Of a stretch of DNA of 64,000 nucleotides, positions 43,625 through 52,111 are shown piece by piece. The stretch is from JAITMY01 sp031549685 (GTDB lineage Bacteria > Bacteroidota > Bacteroidia > Bacteroidales > UBA932), in assembly GCA_031549685.1 (NCBI GenBank), contig JAVBPG010000022.1:19090-83089 (forward strand), given 5' to 3'. The notes beneath the pieces are model-generated. The model was not told where the DNA came from, did not search any database, and was given only the letters and a program-made list of their open reading frames with translations. Made by a program: the position numbers and the translations under genes. Numbering within the stretch: position 1 is the first letter of the stretch; every line of letters starts with the position of its first letter.

Positions 43625-43641
43625 GGCGCAACCCGTAAAAA

Positions 43642-45429
43642 ATGAGGAAGAGTCTGGTTGACATGCTAATATGGCTTACCGAGATTTCGGTCAAACCCTA
43701 TGCTGGGCTGCGGGTAGCAGCTTGTGGCTTGGGGCTACAGGCCCTGCTGCTTGCATACCCTACGCCTGCCAAAGCCCAATTTTCAGGAGGAAACGGCTCG
43801 GAATCAAACCCTTACAAAATAACCACCGCCGAGCAGCTGTCGGCCATTCGCAGCTGCGCCAACCAGTACCTCTCCTTTATACTTATCAACGACCTCGACT
43901 TGCAGGGCTACGATGCCGGCGATAGTGGAGGCTGGCTACCCATTGGCCATGAGAATCAAGCACCTTTCAACGGAACCTTTAACGGGAATGGAAAAACCAT
44001 TCGCAATCTTACCATTTGCCGCCCCAGCATGGAGCAAGTAGGGCTTTTTGGCTACATAGCACAGGGTGCCGCGCTGCTCAACCTTACGCTCGAGAATGCG
44101 TATATTGTTGCAGGAAAGGATGTTGGATCTTTAGTGGGGATTATGGTACAGAGCTCGGTAGTAAGTGGTTGCCACTCCTCGGGATTGGTCAAGGGCAAGG
44201 TATCGGTAGGCGGGCTGGTGGGCTACGCCCGCACCGGTTCGCTGGTCAAAAACTCAAGCACCGATTGCACCATCTACGGTTTTGGCGACTACACCGGCGG
44301 GCTGCTGGGCGAAATGTACGCTGCTACCATCGAAAACTCCTTTTCCAAAGGCCACATATACAGCGCTACCAGCAACACCGGCGGGCTGGTGGCCTACCTT
44401 AGCCACGGCTCCACCATGCTCAACTGCTACTCGGTTGCTCACGTTACCGATATTGACGATACCGTGAACTACCACATGAACCAAAACAGCGGCGGCTTGC
44501 TGGGACAAGCGTTTTACAAGTCGCGCATCGAAAACTGCTACGCTTCGGGCAACGTGCTGGGCGGCTTTAGCGTAGGTGGCCTTGCCGGTTACGTGGCGCA
44601 GGATGTGCACATGCAAAACAACGTGGCGCTCAACCGGCTGGTAGAGGGCAACGATCAGGTACACGAGCTGCTGGGCGGCGAAGATATGACCATTTCGCCG
44701 GGGCATCAGTACAAGCGCAGGGATATGCAGGTTAAGAAAAAGGACGCGCCCCCATCATCCTACATTTCCGATCTCAACCACGATATTGAGTTTGAGGAGG
44801 CACAGGTACCTTTTTACAAAAGTATAGGGTGGCAATTTGGTGTGGACGAGAACCACCCGTGGTGCTTCAACGACTCTACCGGCTACCCCGAGCTGTGGTT
44901 TGAGGGCCTTCCGCTATCGTCCCTGTCGCTCAGCACCAACTTGGTAACCCTTTACCCCGGCGACACCTGCGCGCTGCTTGAGCCTGTTTTTGAGCCAGCC
45001 AATGCCCGCCTTAAGCTGGTAAGCTGGAGCAGCGGCAACCCCGAGGTAGCTTCGGTTGACAGCAACGGCATGCTTATCGCCAACGATCTGGGATTTACTA
45101 CGGTGCAGCTCGAATCGGTCGATGGCAACCACAAGGCGGTGTGCCGTGTAAACGTAATACCTCGCCCCTCCGATACCGGCGGCGTGGAGGAGGAGCAGGT
45201 AACACTCCACCTTTACCCCAACCCCGTGCGCGATGTACTTAACGTTATAGCATCTGAACAAATATTTGAGGTAAAGGTGTATAGCACCATGGGGCAGCTG
45301 CTGATTGAGCGGCGAAACCTGCTGCAAAGCTTTACCGCTGTTGATGTATCGCATCTGCCCAAAGGGATGTACCTGGTGGTGGTGCGCACGCTCAACGGCA
45401 ACCGCACCCTCAAGTTTGTAACACTTTAA
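43642..45429 (+). CDS. T9SS-secreted GLUG-repeat and Big2 surface protein
   Basis: 595-aa secreted protein. The signal peptide ends near residue 46 (TPAKAQF). GLUG-type repeats follow (about 75-330, with GGLVGYA, GGLLGEM, GGLVAYL, GGLLGQA, GGLAGYV at roughly 30-residue spacing), then a Big2-like domain (about 430-510, with SWSSGNPEVASVDSNGML). A type A sorting domain of the type IX secretion system closes the protein (about 522-595, with YPNPVRDVLNV and LPKGMYLVVV). It is therefore probably cell-surface attached or released. It is first of four exported proteins on this strand. Its ligand is unknown. Confidence 0.88.
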   Translation: MRKSLVDMLIWLTEISVKPYAGLRVAACGLGLQALLLAYPTPAKAQFSGGNGSESNPYKITTAEQLSAIRSCANQYLSFILINDLDLQGYDAGDSGGWLPIGHENQAPFNGTFNGNGKTIRNLTICRPSMEQVGLFGYIAQGAALLNLTLENAYIVAGKDVGSLVGIMVQSSVVSGCHSSGLVKGKVSVGGLVGYARTGSLVKNSSTDCTIYGFGDYTGGLLGEMYAATIENSFSKGHIYSATSNTGGLVAYLSHGSTMLNCYSVAHVTDIDDTVNYHMNQNSGGLLGQAFYKSRIENCYASGNVLGGFSVGGLAGYVAQDVHMQNNVALNRLVEGNDQVHELLGGEDMTISPGHQYKRRDMQVKKKDAPPSSYISDLNHDIEFEEAQVPFYKSIGWQFGVDENHPWCFNDSTGYPELWFEGLPLSSLSLSTNLVTLYPGDTCALLEPVFEPANARLKLVSWSSGNPEVASVDSNGMLIANDLGFTTVQLESVDGNHKAVCRVNVIPRPSDTGGVEEEQVTLHLYPNPVRDVLNVIASEQIFEVKVYSTMGQLLIERRNLLQSFTAVDVSHLPKGMYLVVVRTLNGNRTLKFVTL

Positions 45430-45702
45430 TATTTACCAATAATTTGTGAACATGATTAAACAAAAGAAACAAAAGATGCAGCACGCTGCAACGGCAATAG
45501 GATCATTCTTCAGGTGCTTTTTTAATGCTGTACCTTCAAAAGAAAACCGAAGGGCCGTGAATACCGTCATATTTTATGGCGGTCACCGCATGCTGGCGTA
45601 CTCTTCAGCTCCGTGGTTAAGAATCTCGGGCTGCAGCAATCGTCGAGTAGAGAAGTAATAAATTTAATAAATAAAATGTTTCATTTAAAAGACCATGATG
45701 TT
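45430..45702. other. Spacer between exported-protein genes
   Basis: 273 bases with only a 70-codon ORF (45446-45658) of basic, unconvincing composition. A weak palindrome GTCATATTTTATGGCGGTCA is the only structure noticed. Confidence 0.4.
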
Positions 45703-46569
45703 ATGACAGCAAAACAGATTCTTGCCGCCGCTATTTTTACTGCCGCCACGTGCTTTGCCACCAGCGCAACCGCACAGACCTACAGCCCCACGGGTAGCGG
45801 TACAGCCAACGACGTTGCCGCCACGCAGGTGGATTACGTAACCGTAGGCGCCACCATGCCCTACGCCACCGATACCGCTCAGGCCGGCCTGGCCGCATGG
45901 AAAGCCGACCTGGCCGCCGCCGGATTTACCAACACGGTAACCGTAAGCACGCGCTGGTACGTTGACAATAACGAGCTTGCCGGAGCAACCGATAAGCCGA
46001 GCATATTTATTGCCTGGCCCGACCAGCCCGGAGCCCACACACTTAAGGTTGCCACCGGCATTGCCGTGAGCGGCGTAGCCACCTCCTGTGCACCGGCCGA
46101 AAGCCAAAAAATGGTGTACGTGCTGCCCCTGCCCGTAGCCGAATTTACATCTGCCAACCAGGTGCTGGCCTGCACCGAAACCATGGCCAACATAGGCTAC
46201 AAGGTAGCCGGCATTGGTCAAAAGCAGCTGGCCTATACCATTACCCGCAAACCGATGGGGCAGGCGGCCACCTCCGAAAGTAGCACGCAGAACGTGGGAA
46301 CCGGAGTTACCAACGCCGGAGAGTTTGAGGAGACCGTTGATTTTGCCACAGCAAGCGCTAAGTACGACGATGCCAACGCCACCACCGGCAGCTTTGCGGT
46401 GGACAACCTTGCACCGGGCTATATTTATACCATTGAGCTTACCGGCATTAGCGACCAAATCAGCCGCAAGTCGGGGGTAACCGCCGGTATTAGCGGTAAC
46501 CGGATTTCGGTAGCGGTTACGCCTATGCCGTCGAGCACCAAGATTAACCACGTTCAAAACATAGAGTAG
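45703..46569 (+). CDS. Exported protein of unknown family with C-terminal KINHVQNIE
   Basis: Not recognised. About 288 aa from ATG 45703, which puts the signal peptide (MTAKQILAAAIFTAATCFAT then SATAQ) at the very start; ATG 45676 is an alternative. The body is beta-rich and Ala/Thr-rich, resembles PKD- or Ig-like modules (VSTRWYVDNNELAGA, AWPDQPGAHTLKVATG), and has two Cys. There is no YPNP-type T9SS domain. The last residues, TKINHVQNIE, resemble the GKVNHGKNVVE end of the protein at 47351-48949, so the tail may be a sorting or anchoring signal. Confidence 0.7.
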   Translation: MTAKQILAAAIFTAATCFATSATAQTYSPTGSGTANDVAATQVDYVTVGATMPYATDTAQAGLAAWKADLAAAGFTNTVTVSTRWYVDNNELAGATDKPSIFIAWPDQPGAHTLKVATGIAVSGVATSCAPAESQKMVYVLPLPVAEFTSANQVLACTETMANIGYKVAGIGQKQLAYTITRKPMGQAATSESSTQNVGTGVTNAGEFEETVDFATASAKYDDANATTGSFAVDNLAPGYIYTIELTGISDQISRKSGVTAGISGNRISVAVTPMPSSTKINHVQNIE

Positions 46570-46635
46570 CGCATTTTTCAGGGGAAATATTTAGCCGGAG
46601 TTCCCCGTATCACAAACAAGCGTGCGACGCCGCGT

Positions 46636-47346
46636 ATGCCAAGGTTGCACAGTAAAGTTATTACTAATCGGAGTGCAACCGAGGCGTATGTTGCGCTGCA
46701 TGTTTGCTGTGGTAGCATCAGGGAGTATTTGAACTCCTACCGGCTATTTTTTGGAGGTATAATCAGAGAGAAGTTTGTAGAACGTTTGCAACACGGGCTA
46801 TACATACTATTGCTCAGCATTGCGTTTGCCTTAAGTGGGGCGCATACGCTGCGCGCACAACAGGCCATAAAACAGTGCGTAAACGGTAAAGCGCAGTTTG
46901 CCGTTAGCGGCGACACGCTTTCCTCCTTCCGCTACAGCGTTACGGGGGGCACGCTGCTTTCGGTTGCGCGCAGCGATAGCGTGGTGGTAAAGTGGGGGCT
47001 CCGGCGGGGTTCGTACCGCTTGGGCGTGCAGGAAACCTCGGCTGCCGGCTGCGATGGCCCTTGGGTGTACCAGGAGGTAAAGCTGGTAGGAATCCCGTTT
47101 TACTTCCCCAAAGACCAGCGCCGTATTTGCCCTGGCGACACCATGTTTTTGCCCATTGACGGCCGCCTGTACCAAAGCCATAAAACCCGCTGGTCCGATC
47201 CCGAGGTGGCCGCGCGCGGCATTGTGGCGCCCGGCGGATACCGCGTGTGGGTGGAGGATGTATACGGCTGCCGCTACACCGATTCCATTACCGTGGTGCC
47301 GTGCCAGCCTGCCGTTAGCCCTCAAAATGGTAACTTAAATCCGTAG
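46636..47346 (+). CDS. Exported Ig-like/PKD-like protein
   Basis: Not firmly recognised. From ATG 46636 it is 236 aa, but a signal-like segment (YILLLSIAFALSGAHTLRAQ) begins only near residue 56, so the true start is probably lower, for example TTG at 46786. The mature part has paired Cys and a motif common in gliding/T9SS-associated Bacteroidota proteins: ICPGDTMFLP, then GYRVWVEDVYGCRYTDSI. It lies between two other exported proteins on the same strand, only 4 bases before the next gene, so the two are likely cotranscribed. Confidence 0.65.
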   Translation: MPRLHSKVITNRSATEAYVALHVCCGSIREYLNSYRLFFGGIIREKFVERLQHGLYILLLSIAFALSGAHTLRAQQAIKQCVNGKAQFAVSGDTLSSFRYSVTGGTLLSVARSDSVVVKWGLRRGSYRLGVQETSAAGCDGPWVYQEVKLVGIPFYFPKDQRRICPGDTMFLPIDGRLYQSHKTRWSDPEVAARGIVAPGGYRVWVEDVYGCRYTDSITVVPCQPAVSPQNGNLNP

Positions 47347-47350
47347 TAAA

Positions 47351-48949
47351 ATGTTTAGGTATACGCTAACCTGTTTGCTGCTGCTTGCAGCCACCGTGTG
47401 CCAGGCTCGCCCGTGGTATGTAGATGCTGCGGCCGATGTCTACCTGGCCGGGACGCGCGACGGGAGCACGCCCGCAAAAGCATTTTCGAATTTGAGCTAC
47501 GCCACCGACAACGCCGTGAGCGGCGATATTATTTACATAAGCGGTGGCGTTTACACACCACCACCTACCAACTGGAGCGCAACGCCTCCGCTGTACAGCT
47601 CGTTTTACATCCAATCAGGGGTAAGCCTTGTTGGCGGCTACGGAGGAGGAGTAACGCAGCTGCTGGGGCGTAGCGGTGCCACCTTTAGCGTTTTGCAGCT
47701 CAGGGAGGGCAACGATACCACGCGCGTGAGCGGCATTACCTTCCCAACATACGGCCACTCGTCGCAACCCAACAGCGCCGGCGGAGCCATTGATGCGCGC
47801 GGTAACGTAAAGCTGCTGGTCAACAATTGTACGTTTGCTACCACAACCGCCACCTTAGGCGGTGCCATTAATTTAGCCAATGGCGCATTCGCCAAGGTTA
47901 GCGGTTGCGAGTTTGCGGCCTGTAAGTCGGGCGACAAGGGCGGTGCCATTGCCGTAAGCAGCTCCACGCTGGTGCTGCAAAGTTGCAGCCTGCACGATTG
48001 CTCGGCACAAATGGGGGGAGCCCTGTATACCATTGGTTCAAACGTGCTGGTGGAGGACACCCGCTTTTACGGCAACAAGACAACCGGCACCAGCAATGGC
48101 GGAGCTGTATACGTAGCTGCCGGTACAACCCTTACCATGAGGCACAGCTCGGTAGTAAACCAGCAAGCCAACAATGGCGGCGGCGGATTGTTCATTAGCG
48201 GCGTAAGCACCGTTACGCTCGACTACTGCACGGTGGCGCTCAACACCTCAAGCACATGGGCATCCAGCGGCAGCGGGGTGGGAGGCAATACCTCGGGCAA
48301 CGTTAGCATATCCAACTCCATTATATCGGGCAATACGGGTGGGGGAGGTGGCAATTTGGATGTTAACACCATTGGCGTAGATTTATCTAATAGTCTTATA
48401 GATAATAAAATATATGATGATAGCGGGCAGCAGGTAGGAACGTGCGACAGGGATGATATTGATATTACCGTAGGCGATAGCGGCAAGGTAAACGTCATAC
48501 TTCCTCCAACTATCAACACGCCGAACGGAGAGGTTGATAACCCTCTTGCCGATGATAGCGGCCAACCGACTATTGGCGTGGATGGCGACCAAAGCGTTGC
48601 ACCGCAGCTCGCGCTCAGCATGAGCACCGACAACGCCGCGGCATGCGCGGGGCAAAGCGTTACCTTTACCCTCAGCGCCACCAACCTTAGCGCCCAGGCC
48701 ACCTTTAGCCTGTACAGCGTATCGGGCCCCTCCGGCAGCGAAACGCTGACCCTGCTACGGTCGCAGCAGCTGGCAGCCAGCGCCGTTTCGTTTACCCTGC
48801 CCATGCCCGAGCAGTCGGGTGCCACGGCCAGGTTCAGGGGGCAGGTGGCAAGCGGCCCCGCCTCGGCCTACAGCGCCGATGTATTGGTGGTAGCCCTTCC
48901 CCGGGCTCAGGCCGGCAAGGTCAACCACGGCAAAAATGTGGTGGAGTAA
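47351..48949 (+). CDS. Exported beta-helix (polymorphic outer-membrane-like) protein
   Basis: 532 aa with signal peptide to about residue 19 (AATVCQA). The family's opening YVDAAADVYLAGTRDGSTPA is followed by a parallel beta-helix (about 60-340) with GGAI/GGAL motifs at about 24-residue spacing (GGAIDARG, GGAINLAN, GGAIAVSS, GGALYTIG, GGAVYVAA, GGGLFISG), as in polymorphic membrane proteins and pectate-lyase-like adhesins. A Ser/Thr-rich Ig-like part ends in GKVNHGKNVVE, like the end of the protein at 45703-46569. No catalytic triad is seen; adhesin-like use is inferred. Confidence 0.82.
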   Translation: MFRYTLTCLLLLAATVCQARPWYVDAAADVYLAGTRDGSTPAKAFSNLSYATDNAVSGDIIYISGGVYTPPPTNWSATPPLYSSFYIQSGVSLVGGYGGGVTQLLGRSGATFSVLQLREGNDTTRVSGITFPTYGHSSQPNSAGGAIDARGNVKLLVNNCTFATTTATLGGAINLANGAFAKVSGCEFAACKSGDKGGAIAVSSSTLVLQSCSLHDCSAQMGGALYTIGSNVLVEDTRFYGNKTTGTSNGGAVYVAAGTTLTMRHSSVVNQQANNGGGGLFISGVSTVTLDYCTVALNTSSTWASSGSGVGGNTSGNVSISNSIISGNTGGGGGNLDVNTIGVDLSNSLIDNKIYDDSGQQVGTCDRDDIDITVGDSGKVNVILPPTINTPNGEVDNPLADDSGQPTIGVDGDQSVAPQLALSMSTDNAAACAGQSVTFTLSATNLSAQATFSLYSVSGPSGSETLTLLRSQQLAASAVSFTLPMPEQSGATARFRGQVASGPASAYSADVLVVALPRAQAGKVNHGKNVVE

Positions 48950-48954
48950 AAGAG

Positions 48955-49389
48955 CTACGCAATGTCGCTGTAGCGCGGAAAGCTTTGCAAAAATTCAACG
49001 GCCTGCGTTTCGAAATTCACGCGGCAGCAGTAGGCGCTGTCGCCGTTGGTAATGGCCAGGTAAGGTACGCGCAGCGTAAGGTTGTAGCGCGCTGCCTGCG
49101 CAAAGGTTTCGTTGCCGATGGCCACGCTTGGCGCCTTGCACTCCACCAGTAGCAGCGGCTGTCCCGCGCGGTTGCACGCCACAATATCGCAGCGGCGGCT
49201 CATGCCGTTTACCTTGAGCGCATGCTCCACCATCAGCAAGCCCCCCGGAAATCCTTTCTCGTTTACCAAAAAATGAATAAAGCCCTGTCGCACCAGCTCC
49301 TCGGGCGTAAGCGCCACGTGCTTTTTGCGAATGGGGTCGAAAATGTGCTGCCGCCCGTCGATAGTGGATATTTGGGGGATAAAGTTCAA
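48955..49389 (-). CDS. Stand-alone HsdR_N-like PD-(D/E)xK protein
   Basis: 144-aa protein resembling the N-terminal nuclease domain of type I restriction subunit HsdR. The catalytic residues look intact: Asp68 in RRCDIVACN, then Glu83 and Lys85 in VECKAPS. No helicase domain, hsdM or hsdS is near, so it is not a restriction system. Similar single-domain proteins are, as I recall, often found next to holA in Bacteroidota, as here. A DNA repair or replication-linked nuclease role is plausible but unproven. Confidence 0.8.
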   Translation of the reverse strand: MNFIPQISTIDGRQHIFDPIRKKHVALTPEELVRQGFIHFLVNEKGFPGGLLMVEHALKVNGMSRRCDIVACNRAGQPLLLVECKAPSVAIGNETFAQAARYNLTLRVPYLAITNGDSAYCCRVNFETQAVEFLQSFPRYSDIA

Positions 49390-49734
49390 GGTTTAAAGTT
49401 TAAGGTTTAAAAGGGTAGGGGTGTAAGTTACGTTTTTTTGATTTACGAAAGAATTTTTTTGGAACGCGGATGACGCGGATTATACGAATAGTCACGGATA
49501 AATACACTACCCTGTAAATCTTGTTAATCCTGTCTAAAAGATAAAAATCAGTTTAAAAAAATCCGTGCTATCCGTGTGCCGGATTTCCTGGCGGCTTTGC
49601 TTCCCTGTTCGAACCAAGCTGCGCCCACAAAGTTAAGCACATTTTTCATCTTCGTCCAAAAATCGTACCTTAGCAACTCAAAATTTGCGCGCGATAAAAA
49701 TTTTCAATTCTTCATTCTCAATTCTTAATTCTTT
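49390..49734. other. Gene-free spacer with two repeat types
   Basis: 345 bases between the divergent HsdR_N-like gene and holA. They hold TTTAAAGTTTAAGGTTTAA repeats (49388-49410), a CACGGAT-type inverted element (49461-49588) and AATTCTTCATTCTCAATTC repeats (49700-49737). TACCTTAG at 49668-49675 may be a weak -7 box for holA. Confidence 0.5.
49461..49588. repeat. CACGGAT-type inverted element
   Basis: Left arm ACGCGGATGACGCGGATTAT with GTCACGGATAAA; right arm ATCCGTGCTATCCGTGTGCC with GGATTT. The middle contains CTGTAAATCTTGTTAATCCT, similar to 33058-33080. It is related to the outer arms at 24515-24656. Confidence 0.6.
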
Positions 49735-50790
49735 TTGGCCAAGCTTCGCATATCCGACACCATTTCCTCCTACGAGGGCATTATGGCGGCGCTCCGCAAC
49801 AAAATTTACAAGCCGCTGTACCTGCTCATGGGCGAGGAGCCGTACTACATCGACCTTGTAACAAGCTACATCGTCGATAACCTGCTGCCCGAGGCCGAGC
49901 GCTCGTTTAACCAAACGGTGGTGTACGGCAAGGATGTTACGGGGCAAAATATTGTTGACCTTGCGCGCCGCTACCCCATGATGAGCAACTACCAGCTGGT
50001 GGTGGTAAAGGAGGCGCAAAACCTCAAGGACAAAGACCTCGAAGCCATTGAGGTCTATCTTCGCGCGCCGCTCGCCTCCACCATCCTGGTGATTTGCTAC
50101 AAGGGCAAGGCGGTGGACAAGCGCAAGGCGTTTTACAAGCAATCGCTCAAGGCGGGCGATGTGCTCGAAACCGCCCAGCCCTACGACAACGAGGTCATGG
50201 GCTGGATTAGCAGCTACCTCAAGGAAAAGCAGCTGGGCATTGCCCCGCAGGCGGCGAGCATGCTGGCCGAATTTCTGGGCGCCGACTTGGGTAAAATCGT
50301 TAACGAACTCAATAAGCTCATGGTGCTGCTGCCGCAGGGCACCAAGCAAATTACCGCCGACGACATTGAAAAAAACATAGGATTCAGCAAGGACTACAAC
50401 AGCTTTGAGCTCAACAACGCCATATCTACCGGCAACGTGCTCAAGGCAAACCGCATTGTACAGCACTTCGAAAAGAATCCGAAGGACAACCCCATCACCG
50501 TTGTCATAAGCAGCCTTTTTTCGCACTTTCACAAGCTGTTCTTGCTGCACATGCTCAAGGCGCAGTACCGGGCCGTGCCGCCCAGGGACGAAGCCGCGCG
50601 CCTGATCGGCGTGCATCCTTTTATTTACGAAAAGGAGTACCTGCCCGTGCTGGCGCGGTACTCGTCCACCAAGTGCGCCGAGGTTATTTCGCTGCTGCGC
50701 GAGTTCGACATGCGCAGCAAAGGTTGGAACAACGCTTCCACCGAGGATGGCGACCTGCTGCGTGAGTTGGTGTATAAAATAATGCACTGA
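49735..50790 (+). CDS. holA: DNA polymerase III delta subunit
   Basis: Clamp-loader subunit that opens the sliding clamp. It is 351 aa. The N-terminal part KIYKPLYLLMGEEPYYIDLV is the HolA signature, followed by the AAA+-like domain without Walker motifs (as usual for delta) and the helical C-terminal domain. The start is TTG at 49735, set in a degenerate repeat; no ATG lies near the conserved N-terminus, the first being in ISSYEGIM. Confidence 0.93.
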   Translation: MAKLRISDTISSYEGIMAALRNKIYKPLYLLMGEEPYYIDLVTSYIVDNLLPEAERSFNQTVVYGKDVTGQNIVDLARRYPMMSNYQLVVVKEAQNLKDKDLEAIEVYLRAPLASTILVICYKGKAVDKRKAFYKQSLKAGDVLETAQPYDNEVMGWISSYLKEKQLGIAPQAASMLAEFLGADLGKIVNELNKLMVLLPQGTKQITADDIEKNIGFSKDYNSFELNNAISTGNVLKANRIVQHFEKNPKDNPITVVISSLFSHFHKLFLLHMLKAQYRAVPPRDEAARLIGVHPFIYEKEYLPVLARYSSTKCAEVISLLREFDMRSKGWNNASTEDGDLLRELVYKIMH

Positions 50791-50805
50791 TGTATATAGC
50801 TTAAA

Positions 50806-50900
50806 GCTTCGCTGTTTTGAATTTGTTTAATACTGTTTTAAGCGCTAACGCGCGTTGAAAAAACAACCACCTTAAACGCGAAGCATCAAACAATTTTGAA
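50806..50900. repeat. Imperfect palindrome before the rhomboid gene
   Basis: AGCTTCGCTGTTTTGAATTT on the left matches, inverted, TTAAACGCGAAGCATCAAAC on the right. GCGCTAACGCGC lies at the centre. The right arm contains the TTG used as start codon at 50896. Confidence 0.5.
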
Positions 50901-51528
50901 CCCTTTAAAACCTTCTCAAGCCTTGACTATTGCCATTGTTATTATTACCTGCATCGTTTCCATCGTTTGCTTTAAGCGCCGCGATGTGTTCGATAAGCTG
51001 CTGCTGTCGCCCTACCGCGTAAAGCACAACAAGGAGTGGTGGCGCATTATTACGCATGGCTTTGTGCATGCCGACTACGTGCATTTGGCCGTAAACATGC
51101 TGGTGCTGTACTCCTTTGGCGAGGCCGTGGAGCGCTGGCTCGACACGGGTTTTACGCGCTTTCCCCAGCTGCACTACATCGTGCTGTACTTTGGCGGCAT
51201 GGTGGTGGCCAGCATTTCCGACCTTGCCAAGCGCAAGGATCAGTACAGCTACGCCTCGGTGGGAGCCTCGGGCGCCGTAAGCGCCGTGCTGTTTGCCTTC
51301 ATATTTTTTCAGCCCTGGAGCAAGCTCTACTTTATGGGCATACTGCCCATTCCCGGCATTATTTTTGGCCCGCTGTACCTGTGGTACTCATCGTACATGA
51401 GCAAGCGCGGCGGCGACAACGTGAACCACGATGCGCACTTTTACGGCGCGGTGTTTGGCTTCGTTTACCCCATATTCATTGAGCCCGACCTGGTGATGCA
51501 CTTTATAAACCAGCTGTTGATGAGATAA
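50896..51528 (+). CDS. Rhomboid family intramembrane serine protease
   Basis: 210-aa membrane protease with about six helices. The catalytic serine is Ser125 in VGASGAVSA. The histidine is His181 in NHDAHFYGA. The usual WWRIITHGFVHAD and HLAVNMLVLYSFG (HxxxN oxyanion region) are present. The start is TTG at 50896, the only suitable codon before the first helix. Substrates are not inferable. It lies between holA and a HAD phosphatase. Confidence 0.92.
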   Translation: MNPLKPSQALTIAIVIITCIVSIVCFKRRDVFDKLLLSPYRVKHNKEWWRIITHGFVHADYVHLAVNMLVLYSFGEAVERWLDTGFTRFPQLHYIVLYFGGMVVASISDLAKRKDQYSYASVGASGAVSAVLFAFIFFQPWSKLYFMGILPIPGIIFGPLYLWYSSYMSKRGGDNVNHDAHFYGAVFGFVYPIFIEPDLVMHFINQLLMR

Positions 51529-51539
51529 AAATAGTTCAT

Positions 51540-51615
51540 AAAGTTTGTAAAGCTACAAGTTCATCAAGTCGTAAGCCTCTTTACAAACTTTCCACTTTAC
51601 AAACTTTCCACTTTC
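51540..51615. repeat. Start-proximal degenerate repeat before the HAD phosphatase gene
   Basis: Units of ACAAACTTTCCACTTT occur twice exactly, preceded by AAGTTTGTAAAGC and related forms. The run ends at the GTG start codon at 51616. Confidence 0.6.
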
Positions 51616-52107
51616 GTGAACAAAGCCGTTTTCTTAGACCGCGATGGCGTAATTAATAGCGACGAAGGGCACTACTACGTTTTTCGTCCCGCGGATTTTG
51701 TGCTTACGCCGCGCCTGGGCGAGTGCCTCAAGGCCTTGCAGGACGAGGGCTACCTGCTCATTGTAGTAAGCAACCAGGGTGGGGTGGCGCGCGGCGAGTA
51801 CGAGCTGCAGGAGGTGGAAACCCTCAACACATTTTTGCAGGAAAAGCTGCAGGACTCCGGCGTACAAATTACCGAGTTCTACATTTGTCCGCACCACGGC
51901 GATTTTGGCAAATGCCTGTGCCGGAAACCACAGCCGCTAATGGTACAAAAAGCCATGGCGCGCTTTGAGATCGATGCCAAGCAATCATTCTTCATTGGCG
52001 ACCGCGAAAGCGACATGCAGACCGCTGCGGCAGCAGGTGTGAAGGGAATTCTGGTGGAGCGAAATGCAGGAGTTGAGAAGGCGGTAAAACTTATTTTGGA
52101 GGTTTGA
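51616..52107 (+). CDS. HAD-IIIA phosphatase (GmhB/histidinol-phosphatase type)
   Basis: 163-aa haloacid-dehalogenase phosphatase. Asp8 and Asp10 in FLDRDGVIN are the nucleophile and acid; VVSNQGGVARG and FIGDRESDMQTAAAAGV complete the active site. The zinc loop CPHHGDFGKCLCRKP is that of GmhB and the HisB phosphatase domain. Either heptose 1,7-bisphosphate (LPS core) or histidinol phosphate is possible; no heptose or his gene is adjacent. The start codon is GTG. Confidence 0.88.
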   Translation: MNKAVFLDRDGVINSDEGHYYVFRPADFVLTPRLGECLKALQDEGYLLIVVSNQGGVARGEYELQEVETLNTFLQEKLQDSGVQITEFYICPHHGDFGKCLCRKPQPLMVQKAMARFEIDAKQSFFIGDRESDMQTAAAAGVKGILVERNAGVEKAVKLILEV

Positions 52108-52111
52108 GGGC

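Noticed and set aside
45446..45658. 70-codon basic ORF between exported-protein genes
   Set aside because: No family likeness, no promoter box or signal peptide; cannot be supported, though a small protein is not excluded.
48955..49389. Type I restriction system
   Set aside because: Only the HsdR_N-like domain is present; no helicase, methylase or specificity gene is nearby.
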